A stretch of 64,000 nt of DNA from UBA1764 sp045642565. Lineage in GTDB: Bacteria; Bacillota; Clostridia; Peptostreptococcales; Anaerovoracaceae. Numbering within the stretch: the first letter of the stretch is position 1; each line of letters opens with the position of its first letter. Below the pieces are notes generated by a model that was given only the letters and a program-made list of their open reading frames with translations, did no database searches and was not told the origin of the DNA. Positions 26,155 to 35,663 of this stretch are shown here, in pieces. Made by a program: the position numbers and the translations under genes. The stretch spans positions 124,001 to 188,000 of the forward strand of contig JAZUJE010000002.1 in the NCBI GenBank assembly GCA_045642565.1, given 5' to 3'.

Positions 26155-27339
26155 TTAGCACTTTTCAACGATAAGAGCTGTTCCCATACCGCCACCGATA
26201 CAAAGTGTTGCAAGGCCTTTCTTTACATCAGGTCTCTTCTGCATTTCGTAAAGTAATGTGATAAGGATACGGCAACCTGAAGCTCCGATTGGATGTCCAA
26301 GAGCAATAGCGCCACCATTTACATTAGTCTTTTCAGGATCAAGTCCGAGATCTTTTCTTACAGCAAGTGATTGAGCTGCAAATGCTTCGTTAGCTTCTAC
26401 AAGATCGATATCTTTCATTTCAAGACCAGCTTTTGCTAAAGCTTTCTTTGTTGACGGAACAGGACCTACACCCATGATTGATGGATCTACGCCTGCAGAT
26501 GCATAACTTACAATTTTTGCAAGTGGCTTAAGGCCAAGCTCTGCAGCCTTTTCAGCACTCATAACTACTACTGCTGCTCCGGCATCGTTGATACCAGAAG
26601 CGTTAGCAGCTGTTACGCTGCCGCCTTCTTTCTTGAAAGATGGTTTAAGTTTAGCCATTTTTTCAAGTTCTGCATCGTGCTTAATGAATTCATCCTGATC
26701 GAATACAACTTCGCCCTTCTTTGTTTTAATAACTACAGGTACGATTTCATCCTTGAATTTGCCGGCTTTTTGAGCTGCGCTTGCTCTCTGCTGTGAAATC
26801 AAAGCAAATTCATCCTGCTGTTCACGAGTAATTCCCCACTGTTCATTAACATTTTCAGCAGTCATACCCATGTGATATCCGTTAAATGCATCCCAAAGTC
26901 CGTCATTTACCATCATATCTATCATTGGTGAATTTCCCATTCTTGTTCCATAACGAGCTTTTGGGAATGCATAAGCTGTTGCGCTCATGTTTTCTGCACC
27001 GCCAGCTACAACAATATCAGCGTCTCCAGCTTTGATAATCTGAGCTGCAAGCTCTACTGCTCTAAGCCCGGAACCGCAAACCTTGTTAATTGTTAAGGTA
27101 GGAACTTCATTTGGAAGCCCTGCATCAAGAGCCATCTGACGAGATACGTTCTGTCCAAGACCACCTTGAAGCACGCAACCCATAATAACTTCGTCAACCA
27201 TTTCCGGCTTAATGCCAGCTCTTTCTACTGCTGCTTTAATTACAGTAGCTCCGAGAGTTCTGGTCGGAACATCCTTTAGTGCGCCGCCAAAAGAACCTAT
27301 TGCAGTTCTTGCTGCGGATACAATTACAACGTCTTTCAT
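26155..27339 (-). CDS. thlA: Acetyl-CoA C-acetyltransferase (thiolase)
   Basis: 394-residue biosynthetic-type thiolase that condenses two acetyl-CoA to acetoacetyl-CoA, usually the first step of butyrate or butanol formation in Clostridia. The acylated Cys88 lies in INKVCGSGLR, His349 in ALGHPIGASG and Cys380 in CIGGGMG, so all catalytic residues are present. Full length. AGGAGG site, its own promoter and terminator: a single-gene unit. The other butyrate-pathway genes are not in this window. Confidence 0.97.
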   Translation of the reverse strand: MKDVVIVSAARTAIGSFGGALKDVPTRTLGATVIKAAVERAGIKPEMVDEVIMGCVLQGGLGQNVSRQMALDAGLPNEVPTLTINKVCGSGLRAVELAAQIIKAGDADIVVAGGAENMSATAYAFPKARYGTRMGNSPMIDMMVNDGLWDAFNGYHMGMTAENVNEQWGITREQQDEFALISQQRASAAQKAGKFKDEIVPVVIKTKKGEVVFDQDEFIKHDAELEKMAKLKPSFKKEGGSVTAANASGINDAGAAVVVMSAEKAAELGLKPLAKIVSYASAGVDPSIMGVGPVPSTKKALAKAGLEMKDIDLVEANEAFAAQSLAVRKDLGLDPEKTNVNGGAIALGHPIGASGCRILITLLYEMQKRPDVKKGLATLCIGGGMGTALIVEKC

Positions 27340-27381
27340 ACTTTTCCTCCTAGAAAATAGTTAGCATTCAATATTGATATC

Positions 27382-27410
27382 ATTCTATATTATGGATGAT
27401 TATTTTGCAA
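27382..27410 (-). promoter_or_regulatory. Sigma-A promoter for thiolase gene
   Basis: TTGCAA at 27405-27410, 17-bp spacer, TAGAAT at 27382-27387 on the minus strand. Confidence 0.72.
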
Positions 27411-27437
27411 GTACTATTTGTTATATATTTAACAAAG

Positions 27438-28190
27438 CTACTTTATCCCAACAACCTCGCCAAGAACCTCACCTATCGGCTCGTTATAATGTATATCGGC
27501 CCATTGATCTTGGGCGGTTTCAGATTTATTGATAATAACAAGCTTATTGCCGGCTTTGTTCCTATTGAAATAGTTTACGAAGCCTGCGGCAGGATAAACA
27601 ACCAAGGATGTTCCTCCGATAATTAACATATCGCATTCGGAAATTGCCCTGACACTGCAAGTAATTGTTGCATCATCCAAGCATTCTCCATACAAAACAA
27701 CATCCGGTTTTATAATATTGCCGCAATGAGGGCAAATTGGAACTCCATTCTTGCAATTTTTTTCATCCATGATGAAATCTAAATCAAAGTGACTATGGCA
27801 GCCCGTGCATGTATTGCGCTGAACACTTCCATGAAGCTCTTGAACATTAACAGAGCCTGCCTTTTGATGAAGCCCATCAATGTTTTGAGTAACTACGCAA
27901 GTAAGTTTACCCATCTCTTCGAGTTTAGCCAAAGCCAAGTGAGCTCTATTTGGTTTTGCACTATCTGCAATTAAATTCTTTTTATAATAGTCGAAAAAAG
28001 TTTCTGTGTGTCTTTCAAAGAAATCTATTGAAAGCATTTCTTCAGGACTGTGTCCGTAATTCGTTTGAGCATTATACAAACCATTTTCAGATCGAAAATC
28101 CGGAATGCCACTTTCTGTAGAGACTCCGGCACCACCAAAGAAAACTATTTTCTTTGCATTTTCAATTGCAGCTTTTAATTCTTCATACAT
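27438..28190 (-). CDS. cobB: NAD-dependent protein deacylase, sirtuin family
   Basis: 250 residues. The NAD site is GGAGVSTESGIPDFRS; the catalytic His is in TQNIDGLHQKAG and LHGSVQR; a zinc ribbon is formed by CTGCHSH and CPHCGN. These are the complete sirtuin signature. Its ATG overlaps the stop of the glutamine-synthetase-like gene by one base, which indicates coupled translation and possibly linked function. Confidence 0.96.
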   Translation of the reverse strand: MYEELKAAIENAKKIVFFGGAGVSTESGIPDFRSENGLYNAQTNYGHSPEEMLSIDFFERHTETFFDYYKKNLIADSAKPNRAHLALAKLEEMGKLTCVVTQNIDGLHQKAGSVNVQELHGSVQRNTCTGCHSHFDLDFIMDEKNCKNGVPICPHCGNIIKPDVVLYGECLDDATITCSVRAISECDMLIIGGTSLVVYPAAGFVNYFNRNKAGNKLVIINKSETAQDQWADIHYNEPIGEVLGEVVGIK

Positions 28191-30082
28191 TAAAATAAAT
28201 TCCTCTTATACTCTGCATACATGAGTTCAAGCTCTGCGATTTTTTCAGCCGCTTCAATTTGCATAGTAGATGCAAGTTCATAATCTTTATTGTTAAACGC
28301 TGCTTCGAGCTTTGTTAACAAACTCTTCTTGCGTGCGCTATCCTGTGCAATAGATTTTCTAAGTTTATCTATTTTTCTCCATCTAAGTTCATCAACATCT
28401 GTAGAACCATCTTCTATATAATGAAGCTGAACTGCATTATGACAAATCTCTCTCATCTTTGGAATTATTCTTTCTACTTGCTCTGCAGACCAAAGTCTTA
28501 GACAAGCAGCTTTAAAACTTTCAAGATCGCGACTATCCATGACATCACCATCTAATAAAAGTTTTGTCTTGTCTGGATTTTCTTCAAACAGTTTAAGAGA
28601 TTCCCAAACTGTTGCAGGACTTTTTCCAAATAATTTTTCACGCTCAAGAGGACTATAATCTGCAAAGATGTCATCTTCAACTCTATATACACGATTGGTA
28701 TCAAGATAAAAATCTTTTTCACCATATTGCTTGGACACAGATTTTTCACAATCTTTAGGACTCTTTTTTGCAGTAAGAACAGCCTTTATACCATCGAGTA
28801 TTGCAAGGTATCCCGCAGCAAGAACAAGATATGTGTTGCTCTGAGGATTAGGTGATCTAAGTTCAAATCTTGTTGCAAGAGGATTCTTCACATCACGAAT
28901 AAGCCCTACAAGAACTGTTCTGTTGCGACTTGGTTTATCTACACTGCGGCCCAAAGATGTTACACTACAAATCGGAGCTTCATATCCCGGCTTAAGTCTA
29001 TTGAATGCATCATTTGTTGCACTAACAAACGGAGAAATGATTTCATAGTTTTTAAGTATTCCCATCAATGCTCCGTATCCTATTGGAGACATGTAATCGT
29101 TTTCCGCATCAAGTGCACTAAACAAGTTAACACTTTTTCCATTCTTCAACTTTGCTACTACACCAAAGTGAGTGTGCTTACCGCTTCCGGCAACACCGTT
29201 GACCGGCTTCGCAAGAAAAGTAACATCAAGCCCATTATTTCTAAATGTGTCTTTAATTAAATTTCTTACTTCATAGTCATTGTCTGCAGCCTGCATCGGA
29301 TTATCATATTTCCAATCAATCTCAAGCTGTTCCATGATATGGGTAAGACCTTCGGCACCAAGCTCCGGACTTACACCGCCGACTTCTTTATGGCCCATCT
29401 CGACCTCGAGCCCTGCCTTTTCAAGCCTTAATAAAGTTTTTTCTAATGCAGTGCGAACAGGCCCTATTGTTCGTTTCCAATATTGTTCTTTCATTTGCTG
29501 AGAAGCATGAAGCCTTTCTTTATCTGCAACTTCATGTGGAGTCATTACATAAAATTCCATTTCTGTTGCCGCAGTAAGAACTACTTCTTCAATATCATCA
29601 GCGCTATCAATAGGAAGATATTTAAGAACATAAGGATTTTCTCGAATGAGCTCTACAAATTCTTTTTTGAATTTTGCGAGTGCATCGCGAAGTATCGTTC
29701 TGCTTCCGATCTTTTCTGTTTCATTATGAATTAAGTATGCCGGAATTCTAATTGTTCCTGTAGGAATTCCCGTCTCGGGATCAAGATTATTATTGTTATA
29801 GTCGATATACCATATACAATCTTTATCAGGAATAATATCTACACGCCCATTAGAGATATCTGCTATTTTTGGCAAAAGTACTGATGAACCATCGGTCTGT
29901 GCACCACGGGACATGAAAGCATCGAAATCTTTTGTCATTTCATGTACCGGAATTTTTTCATCGGTATCATTGCCATAGATATCAAGTCCAACCAAAGAAA
30001 CAAATTTAATTTCCGGATGAGCTTTTAAAATTTTCAAGATATCTTCTTTATTATGTTTTTCTTTTTCTATTTTATAAATCAT
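28190..30082 (-). CDS. Glutamine-synthetase-like ligase with C-terminal extension
   Basis: 630 residues, longer than GS I (about 440-470). A short N-terminal beta-grasp domain (SLVGLDIYGNDTDEKIP) leads to the catalytic domain, with AATEMEFYV, MGHKEVGGVSPELG, the ATP/glutamate motif GSGKHTHFG, SRNRTVLVG and the FELRSPNPQSN block. The last 150 residues are a charged, likely helical extension not found in GS I. True glutamine synthetase activity is not certain: a related gamma-glutamyl ligase role is possible. It overlaps UPF0182 by 11 bp and the sirtuin by 1 bp. Confidence 0.85.
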   Translation of the reverse strand: MIYKIEKEKHNKEDILKILKAHPEIKFVSLVGLDIYGNDTDEKIPVHEMTKDFDAFMSRGAQTDGSSVLLPKIADISNGRVDIIPDKDCIWYIDYNNNNLDPETGIPTGTIRIPAYLIHNETEKIGSRTILRDALAKFKKEFVELIRENPYVLKYLPIDSADDIEEVVLTAATEMEFYVMTPHEVADKERLHASQQMKEQYWKRTIGPVRTALEKTLLRLEKAGLEVEMGHKEVGGVSPELGAEGLTHIMEQLEIDWKYDNPMQAADNDYEVRNLIKDTFRNNGLDVTFLAKPVNGVAGSGKHTHFGVVAKLKNGKSVNLFSALDAENDYMSPIGYGALMGILKNYEIISPFVSATNDAFNRLKPGYEAPICSVTSLGRSVDKPSRNRTVLVGLIRDVKNPLATRFELRSPNPQSNTYLVLAAGYLAILDGIKAVLTAKKSPKDCEKSVSKQYGEKDFYLDTNRVYRVEDDIFADYSPLEREKLFGKSPATVWESLKLFEENPDKTKLLLDGDVMDSRDLESFKAACLRLWSAEQVERIIPKMREICHNAVQLHYIEDGSTDVDELRWRKIDKLRKSIAQDSARKKSLLTKLEAAFNNKDYELASTMQIEAAEKIAELELMYAEYKRNLF

Positions 30083-32930
30083 TTAAATAATTTTGCAGCT
30101 TTTGTAAAAGCTCTGTTGTCTGTTTTATTAATTCTTTTAATTCTTCTTTATTATCCGGAGTTTCCGGTTCTTCCGGTTTTACCGGTTCTTGTTCTTCTTT
30201 AGGCGGAGTGATTTCTTCGCCGTTTTCAAGAGCAATGGCAAGTTGTCTTCCGGTCTCAATAGGATTGCTGGTTAAAAGCGGAGCTCCGGCACCTTCGCCG
30301 AAGAGAACATCGAGACATTCAGCCAATGTACTTTCATAAGCAACTTTGTCTCCATAGTACATAACAACTCTCTTTACTTCAGGAAGACTTGAAGAACTAC
30401 TTTCCATATATATAGGCTCTGCATAAATCAACGATCCGTTTACAGGGAATACAAAGAGGTTTCCGCGATTATAACTTACACCACTGTTATTCCAAAGAGA
30501 GAACTCTTTTGAAATATCTGCATCCTGGTTTATTTGTGCTTCTATTTGTGCCGGACCATAAATTATTCTATCCTTTGGCAATCTGTACAAAACAAGCTCA
30601 CCATAATTTTCGCCGTCAGATCTTGCAATCAAAATTCCTGTCATATTTGATTTTGCATTTGGTGTATATGGAATAGAGCTGATAAATTCGGCTGTTTCTT
30701 CTCCAGGAAGTTTCATAATAAAGTTAATTGGAGTAAGAACAGCTTCGGTTTGTCCATATAACTCATTGGCAATTGCCCAAAGGTCTTCGCTTTGATAGAA
30801 AACTTCTTCATCTGTCATATGATATTTCATATATACAGAAGCTTGAATATCAAAAAGTGCATTTGGATATTGTAAATGCTTTTGCAAATCTTGCGGCATT
30901 TCAGCAATATCTTTAAAAAGTCCCGGATAAATATTTTTAAGCGTCTGTGCTATTGGGTCATTAGCATCAACAATATAGAAGTCTGTTGTGCCATTATATG
31001 CATCAATAACAATCTTCACAGAATTTCTGATATAGTTTATATCACTACCCTCTTGATATGGCTCACTATACGGATAGTATTCTGAACTTGTATATCCATC
31101 TAAAACCCAGAATAATCTTCCTTCGTCATTAACAACCATATAAGGTGAATTATCATAGCTGATAAACGGAGCAATCTTTTGAGCTCTGGTCATAATGTCA
31201 CGATAAATCATAATTCTGGAATCACGATTTATATTTCCGGAAACTAAAACCTTTAAGCTTCCTTCACGGATTGCAAAAAGCAATTTTGTGAAGAACTTAA
31301 GTTGGATCCCTCCATTACCTTCATATGTGCAATAAACATTGCTTTCACCTGAAGGATAATCAAATTCCTGTTCGTTTGTTCCAACGATAACATAATCATC
31401 TGTTGATTCGCCATAATAAATTTCAGGACGAGTTATGCTAATTTCCGGAACTTCAGAAACCGGAGGGATACTATCAATTAACATGTCAGGTTGACCGCTG
31501 CTTGTAACCTTATCTACTCTGCTTAATGTAACACCATAACCATGAGTGTATTTAAGATGACGAATAAGCCAGTTGTCTTCTACTTTTTCTTGATCGATTT
31601 CTCGAGCAGATAAGAAAACCTGAGTGTATTCTCCGTTAACATTATATCTGTCTACATCTACATCATTAAATGTGTAGTAAGAGCGAATTGATTGTGTTTG
31701 ATTGTAGAACTGTTCTGCAGGTTCAAAGTCATTAATTCTAATATTTGAAAATGTCTCCATGTTATTTAAGACATCTACTTTGCTTAAATTATTTTCCGGC
31801 TCAAAATCTTTTATTGTGATTCCCTGTAAATTGTAAGCGCTTCTCGTATAATCGATGTTATAGCCAATATATTCGCGCTCTTTATTTATTTCATCAGGGC
31901 TGACAATTAAATTCTGAACAAGAGCAGAAAGTGGGCCTTGTAATATAAGCGCTGCTACTAATGCTGCAGGGGCAATTGCGGCAATTAAAATTTTGCGACG
32001 CTTGATTGCAACAACAAGCATTGCAGCTGAAATAAATGCACAAATTTCTACAATACGATAAATGGTAAGTGTTACCTTTATATCTGTATAACCCGCACCA
32101 TATGCAACTCCTGTTCCGCCGTAAAGTAAATCAAATTGCATAAGATGGAAGCGAACCGCAACAGCAACAAAGAATAAGATTCCAAGAATCGTAATTTCTG
32201 TCGAAGCGACTCCGAGAAGAGCATGAAGCTTTGCTTTAAAACCCCCATTGTTAAAACCGTTTCTGAATTTACTTGGATCAAAGTTAAACATTCTCGGATT
32301 TTCAACAATGCCTATGCCATCGGCATCTTTATATTCGAAATCTACGTTATCCGGATTCAAATTTTCTTCTTGCGGAAGTTTAGAAGAGCTTAACAAAATT
32401 AAATAATATATAAGAGTTAAGATTAAAAGCAAAATTGCAAATCTAATTGCAAAATTTGCAAGGTCTTCTAAAAACTCTAATTTAAAAATATAAAAGCCTA
32501 TATCCTTATCAAAGAGCGGGTCGTTTATACCGAAACTGCTTGCATTGAAATATTTCAATATTTCAAACCACAAATCATTAATTAATGATATTGATGTTAT
32601 CAATGCAAAAACTGCCGCTATTATGTACATAACACGGCGAATGCGTTTTTGATTTTCTTCTTTGATTACAAACTGATTTTTCTTTAAAAAATTCTTTTTG
32701 AGCAAAGAAAGAAATACAAATGCTAATGCTCCGGTAATAATAAATGCCGGAATACCATATTTTAATTTAGTTGCTATCTCTGTAAAATATACAGAAACGT
32801 AGCCCATCTCCTTAAACCACAGCCAATCTGTGATAAATCCGGTGAGAGCTACGCCAGCAACAATAGCAAGTAGGATAATTGCACCAATAGCTAAAAATCC
32901 CTTTTTACTACCGCTTGTTTTTCTGTTCAT
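30072..32930 (-). CDS. UPF0182 family large membrane protein
   Basis: 952 residues. The first 330 contain about seven hydrophobic segments, beginning with an N-terminal helix and the family motif ITDWLWFKEMGY. The remaining part is a large soluble, probably extracytoplasmic domain with LTRSAYNLQGI-like and RHLKYTHGYGV segments that are standard in UPF0182. The C-terminus ends in a Pro/Glu-rich linker and a short coiled coil (ELIKQTTELLQKLQNYL). Function unknown for the family. It sits 13 nt after the zinc-ribbon gene. Confidence 0.93.
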   Translation of the reverse strand: MNRKTSGSKKGFLAIGAIILLAIVAGVALTGFITDWLWFKEMGYVSVYFTEIATKLKYGIPAFIITGALAFVFLSLLKKNFLKKNQFVIKEENQKRIRRVMYIIAAVFALITSISLINDLWFEILKYFNASSFGINDPLFDKDIGFYIFKLEFLEDLANFAIRFAILLLILTLIYYLILLSSSKLPQEENLNPDNVDFEYKDADGIGIVENPRMFNFDPSKFRNGFNNGGFKAKLHALLGVASTEITILGILFFVAVAVRFHLMQFDLLYGGTGVAYGAGYTDIKVTLTIYRIVEICAFISAAMLVVAIKRRKILIAAIAPAALVAALILQGPLSALVQNLIVSPDEINKEREYIGYNIDYTRSAYNLQGITIKDFEPENNLSKVDVLNNMETFSNIRINDFEPAEQFYNQTQSIRSYYTFNDVDVDRYNVNGEYTQVFLSAREIDQEKVEDNWLIRHLKYTHGYGVTLSRVDKVTSSGQPDMLIDSIPPVSEVPEISITRPEIYYGESTDDYVIVGTNEQEFDYPSGESNVYCTYEGNGGIQLKFFTKLLFAIREGSLKVLVSGNINRDSRIMIYRDIMTRAQKIAPFISYDNSPYMVVNDEGRLFWVLDGYTSSEYYPYSEPYQEGSDINYIRNSVKIVIDAYNGTTDFYIVDANDPIAQTLKNIYPGLFKDIAEMPQDLQKHLQYPNALFDIQASVYMKYHMTDEEVFYQSEDLWAIANELYGQTEAVLTPINFIMKLPGEETAEFISSIPYTPNAKSNMTGILIARSDGENYGELVLYRLPKDRIIYGPAQIEAQINQDADISKEFSLWNNSGVSYNRGNLFVFPVNGSLIYAEPIYMESSSSSLPEVKRVVMYYGDKVAYESTLAECLDVLFGEGAGAPLLTSNPIETGRQLAIALENGEEITPPKEEQEPVKPEEPETPDNKEELKELIKQTTELLQKLQNYLNDL

Positions 32931-32943
32931 ACACTAATCCTCT

Positions 32944-35085
32944 TTAGTTGTAGGCTTTGTATTCGACAATGCGATAAGTTTCGCCTACAAGTTCCACTTT
33001 ATAAATTAACTTCGATGGGACTTCTGTAATTTCGTTTCCTTTCTTTACAGAAATTAATTCATCAGAGAAAACATAAATGCTGTTTGCGTCTTTGCGTATT
33101 TCACCAATATTTAATTTTTTAAATGTTTCTGTAACGCTGCCAACGCCATCAAAGCTGCTTGCCGATCTGAATGCATCGCCATCTGCTTTAAGATAATCAA
33201 AGCACTTTATATCGTTTCCCGAATTTACATAGTCTATCCACGCACAATTATATTTAACAATTAATGTGGTAACATCTAAGATAAGTTGTTCGTCATCAAC
33301 AATAGTTGTCGACCCGAGATTAGAATATCCATATGTACCTTGTTCATTAAACTTTGTACTTTCTGCATCACAAGTAATTTTTTCAATATTTGTGTTTGCT
33401 TCTTGAGCAGCCCTTTCTTGTGCAGTTAATTCAGGATCTGGTTCGTTATCTTTTTGTGATCCTATAAAACCACCAAATACACTGTCAAAGGCCTCGCTAA
33501 GTTTATCATTGATTGAGTCAAAGAAATCACTTGCCTTGGACTCTGGTGCATATGTAACAGTTGCAATGTCTGCTCCTGTGAATACTGCTAATACAATCAG
33601 AAGAACAATGATGTATTTACCTATACCACCCTTCTTCTTTTTCTTGCTTCTCTTTTTCTCATCAGCATTCTTACGTTCTTTATCCCATTCGTCAAAGATA
33701 CTCTTTATCTCAACGGCGCTTGTTCTATCTAAATCTTCTGCTGTAGCAGGTTTGAAGAATGCTTCGCGTGCAGCGGCCATCTTTTCGAGCTCTTGCTGAC
33801 TCTTTTCTTTTTCGTATCCATAAGGCTTATATGCAGCTTCTACTTTTTGTGCAACCTCGTCTATTTCTTTTTTGAGTTGCTCATTAGAAATTGCAAGAGT
33901 AGAATCACCGAGTTCTTCGGCATCTTTTGTTCCACTCATAAGCATCTGATCAAAATCAGAAGCGATTTCTTTGTTAAATAAAGTATCTGAAGATTTATAA
34001 GACCTCTGTCTAAATTGACTGCGGCTTTCTTCTGTTCTTGGGAATACAGATGTTTTATCTTCTGTAACTGCAGCTTTTAAATCAACATGCTCGGGCTTTT
34101 TCATTAAAGCTTCTGCAACTTCGCGATTTAATGATGTAGCGTTTGTATTATATTTTGCTTTATATCTTGCATATTCTTCATCCAAAAGTTTTTGGAAATC
34201 TTCGTTCTTTTTTGCAAATGTTGCGAACTCTTCTTTTCTTACTTTTGAATCTTGAGATTGAAGTTCTTTGTCAAGCCACTGATCAAGATTTACACTTGGA
34301 TAAGTTTGCTTTGGAAGATCTACAACAGGGCTTGCAGTATTAGCCGGTGCAAGGTTTGGCATGATAGGTGCCGGAGCAACCGGAGTTTGCACGTTTTGTA
34401 CTGTTTGAACTTGCGCAGGCATAACTCCCGGCATTGTTGCTGTCGGAACTGTTACTCCAGGCATTGTTTGTACCGGAGCAGCCTGAACTGCAACTCCAGG
34501 CATCGTTTGTACCGGAGCAACTACTGTTTGTGGAACAACCTGCAATGGTTGTGTCACATACATTGGCGGTGCAACATAGCCTTGAGGCATTTGTGGCATC
34601 GGGCTTACAGCAGGTGCTACAGTTGAAATTGTAGGTGCAACAACATTATATGGTTGTGGTACTACAACTTGACTTTGTGGTGGCATAGCCCATGCATTGC
34701 TTGGCATTGTCCATGCAATTTGAGGTGACGGTGCAACATACGGAGATTGAACTTGTGCTTGTGCAGTCTGCTGTGGCTCTGCTTTTGGAGCTTCCGGAGT
34801 TTCCTGTTTTACGCTTGGTGTTTCCTTTGGAGCTTCTTTTTCTTTCACTACATGATGAACAAAACCCTCACTTGCATCAGGTGTCATGTAAGTTGGTTCT
34901 GGCTTTGCATTCATATCAGGCCAATGCATTTGTATATCTTGCATCTTTCTTGGCTTAGGGAAATCAATAGTATTCCAAGAAAATTCACTATCGTTCGCAG
35001 ATTTTGTAGCATTTACAAAATTTCCGCATTTTTCACAATATCTTTTATTTGGATCAAGTTCGCATCCGCAAACTTTGCACTTCAT
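32944..35085 (-). CDS. Zinc-ribbon membrane protein with Pro/Gln/Val-rich repeats
   Basis: 713 residues. An N-terminal zinc ribbon (CKVCGCE...YCEKCG) is followed by a low-complexity Pro/Gln/Val stretch at roughly residues 90-290 with imperfect repeats of the kind APVQTMPGV, a charged region, a Lys-rich stop-transfer and one membrane helix (KYIIVLLIVLAVFTG) around residue 500, then a C-terminal external domain. The topology suggests a cytoplasmic sensor or scaffold tail and an outer domain. No known function. It heads the operon with UPF0182, GS-like and sirtuin genes. Confidence 0.85.
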   Translation of the reverse strand: MKCKVCGCELDPNKRYCEKCGNFVNATKSANDSEFSWNTIDFPKPRKMQDIQMHWPDMNAKPEPTYMTPDASEGFVHHVVKEKEAPKETPSVKQETPEAPKAEPQQTAQAQVQSPYVAPSPQIAWTMPSNAWAMPPQSQVVVPQPYNVVAPTISTVAPAVSPMPQMPQGYVAPPMYVTQPLQVVPQTVVAPVQTMPGVAVQAAPVQTMPGVTVPTATMPGVMPAQVQTVQNVQTPVAPAPIMPNLAPANTASPVVDLPKQTYPSVNLDQWLDKELQSQDSKVRKEEFATFAKKNEDFQKLLDEEYARYKAKYNTNATSLNREVAEALMKKPEHVDLKAAVTEDKTSVFPRTEESRSQFRQRSYKSSDTLFNKEIASDFDQMLMSGTKDAEELGDSTLAISNEQLKKEIDEVAQKVEAAYKPYGYEKEKSQQELEKMAAAREAFFKPATAEDLDRTSAVEIKSIFDEWDKERKNADEKKRSKKKKKGGIGKYIIVLLIVLAVFTGADIATVTYAPESKASDFFDSINDKLSEAFDSVFGGFIGSQKDNEPDPELTAQERAAQEANTNIEKITCDAESTKFNEQGTYGYSNLGSTTIVDDEQLILDVTTLIVKYNCAWIDYVNSGNDIKCFDYLKADGDAFRSASSFDGVGSVTETFKKLNIGEIRKDANSIYVFSDELISVKKGNEITEVPSKLIYKVELVGETYRIVEYKAYN

Positions 35086-35101
35086 AAGCTTTCTCCTTTA
35101 A

Positions 35102-35121
35102 GTTTTTGCACATAGTCATAC
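35102..35121 (-). promoter_or_regulatory. Leader motif shared with walR
   Basis: GTATGACTATGTGCAAAAAC on the minus strand, just downstream of the -10. An almost identical copy (one base fewer) lies in the same position in front of walR at 40922-40940. Confidence 0.6.
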
Positions 35122-35130
35122 TTAATATAC

Positions 35131-35159
35131 ATTATATAGTATATAAAAAAGATAGGCAA
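35131..35159 (-). promoter_or_regulatory. Sigma-A promoter of zinc-ribbon/UPF0182 operon
   Basis: TTGCCT at 35154-35159, 17-bp spacer, TATAAT at 35131-35136 on the minus strand, about 45 nt before the ATG at 35085. Confidence 0.72.
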
Positions 35160-35199
35160 CAGAGTAGCTTAAAAAAACGGCTTCTTTTTAGCAAAACAG

Positions 35200-35228
35200 T
35201 TGACTTTTAGGCCCTTCTTTGTTATTAT
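35200..35228 (+). promoter_or_regulatory. Promoter of tRNA-Lys
   Basis: TTGACT, 17-bp spacer, TATTAT on the plus strand, 22 bp before the tRNA 5' end. Confidence 0.8.
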
Positions 35229-35250
35229 CATTATTGCGCATTGAGCTTAT

Positions 35251-35326
35251 GGAGCATTAGCTCAGTTGGTAGAGCACCTGACTCTTAATCAGGGTGCCCG
35301 GGGTTCGAGCCCCCGATGCTCCACCA
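35251..35326 (+). tRNA. tRNA-Lys (anticodon CTT)
   Basis: Acceptor GGAGCAT/ATGCTCC, D arm GCTC/GAGC, anticodon arm CCTGA/TCAGG with loop CTCTTAA (anticodon CTT), T arm CGGGG-TTCGAGC-CCCCG, discriminator A and encoded CCA. It is on the plus strand, head-on to replication, with its own promoter and terminator. Confidence 0.97.
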
Positions 35327-35329
35327 AAT

Positions 35330-35366
35330 AAAAACCTCTTTTATCATCATGATAAAAGAGGTTTTT
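35330..35366 (+). terminator. Terminator of tRNA-Lys (bidirectional)
   Basis: 16-bp perfect stem AAAAACCTCTTTTATC/GATAAAAGAGGTTTTT with a 5-nt loop; A- and T-runs on both sides let it act on both strands. Confidence 0.92.
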
Positions 35367-35423
35367 TGCATATATAAAGAAAATGCAGTAAATCAAAATT
35401 TAAAGTAATTTTATTCAGAATAC

Positions 35424-35516
35424 AAAAAAACCGTGGCCCATATGCCTCGGATTTTTTGCATTGTACGCTATTATCTCAATATCTTTAGGAGTGATTGGTA
35501 ATTATGCACCAAACAA
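35424..35516 (-). ncRNA. Candidate small RNA, about 93 nt
   Basis: A strong promoter at 35523-35550 is followed after about 65 nt by a hairpin (stem CCGAGGC/GCCACGG with one mismatch, 35431-35450) and seven U, giving a free-standing transcript of about 93 nt. Within it ACGCT at the 5' end can pair with AGCGT (35465-35469), enclosing a TTGGT/ACCAA hairpin. No convincing reading frame. It does not resemble SRP RNA, tmRNA, RNase P RNA or 6S RNA. The flanking 35367-35423 and 35551-35663 hold only terminators. Confidence 0.55.
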
Positions 35517-35522
35517 GCGTTG

Positions 35523-35550
35523 ATTATAGCACTTTGAGAAAAAATATCAA
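35523..35550 (-). promoter_or_regulatory. Promoter of the candidate small RNA
   Basis: TTGATA at 35545-35550, 16-bp spacer, TATAAT at 35523-35528, with an extended -10 TGC before it (minus strand). Confidence 0.75.
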
Positions 35551-35554
35551 GCAA

Positions 35555-35575
35555 AAAGCCCCTTTACGGGGCTTT
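35555..35575 (-). terminator. Terminator after serS
   Basis: 8-bp stem AAAGCCCC/GGGGCTTT, 5-nt loop, then TTG on the minus strand. A second hairpin (AAGCCTTGAA/TTCAAGGCTT, 35615-35637) comes first, 27 nt after the stop codon. Confidence 0.8.
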
Positions 35576-35663
35576 GTAATATTTTTGTAATATTTGCTGT
35601 AATCGAAGCTTCAAAGCCTTGAATTTTCAAGGCTTTAAAATCTTCGGAATTTGAAAATTTATG

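Noticed and set aside
34420..34560. Short repeats that might suggest a CRISPR array
   Set aside because: They are in-frame coding repeats (APVQTMPGV type) with no spacer-repeat regularity and no cas genes nearby.
34252..34634. Two overlapping plus-strand open frames with Cys/Arg- or Leu-rich repeats
   Set aside because: They are antisense shadows of the repetitive Pro/Gln/Val-rich part of the zinc-ribbon protein and have no ribosome binding site.
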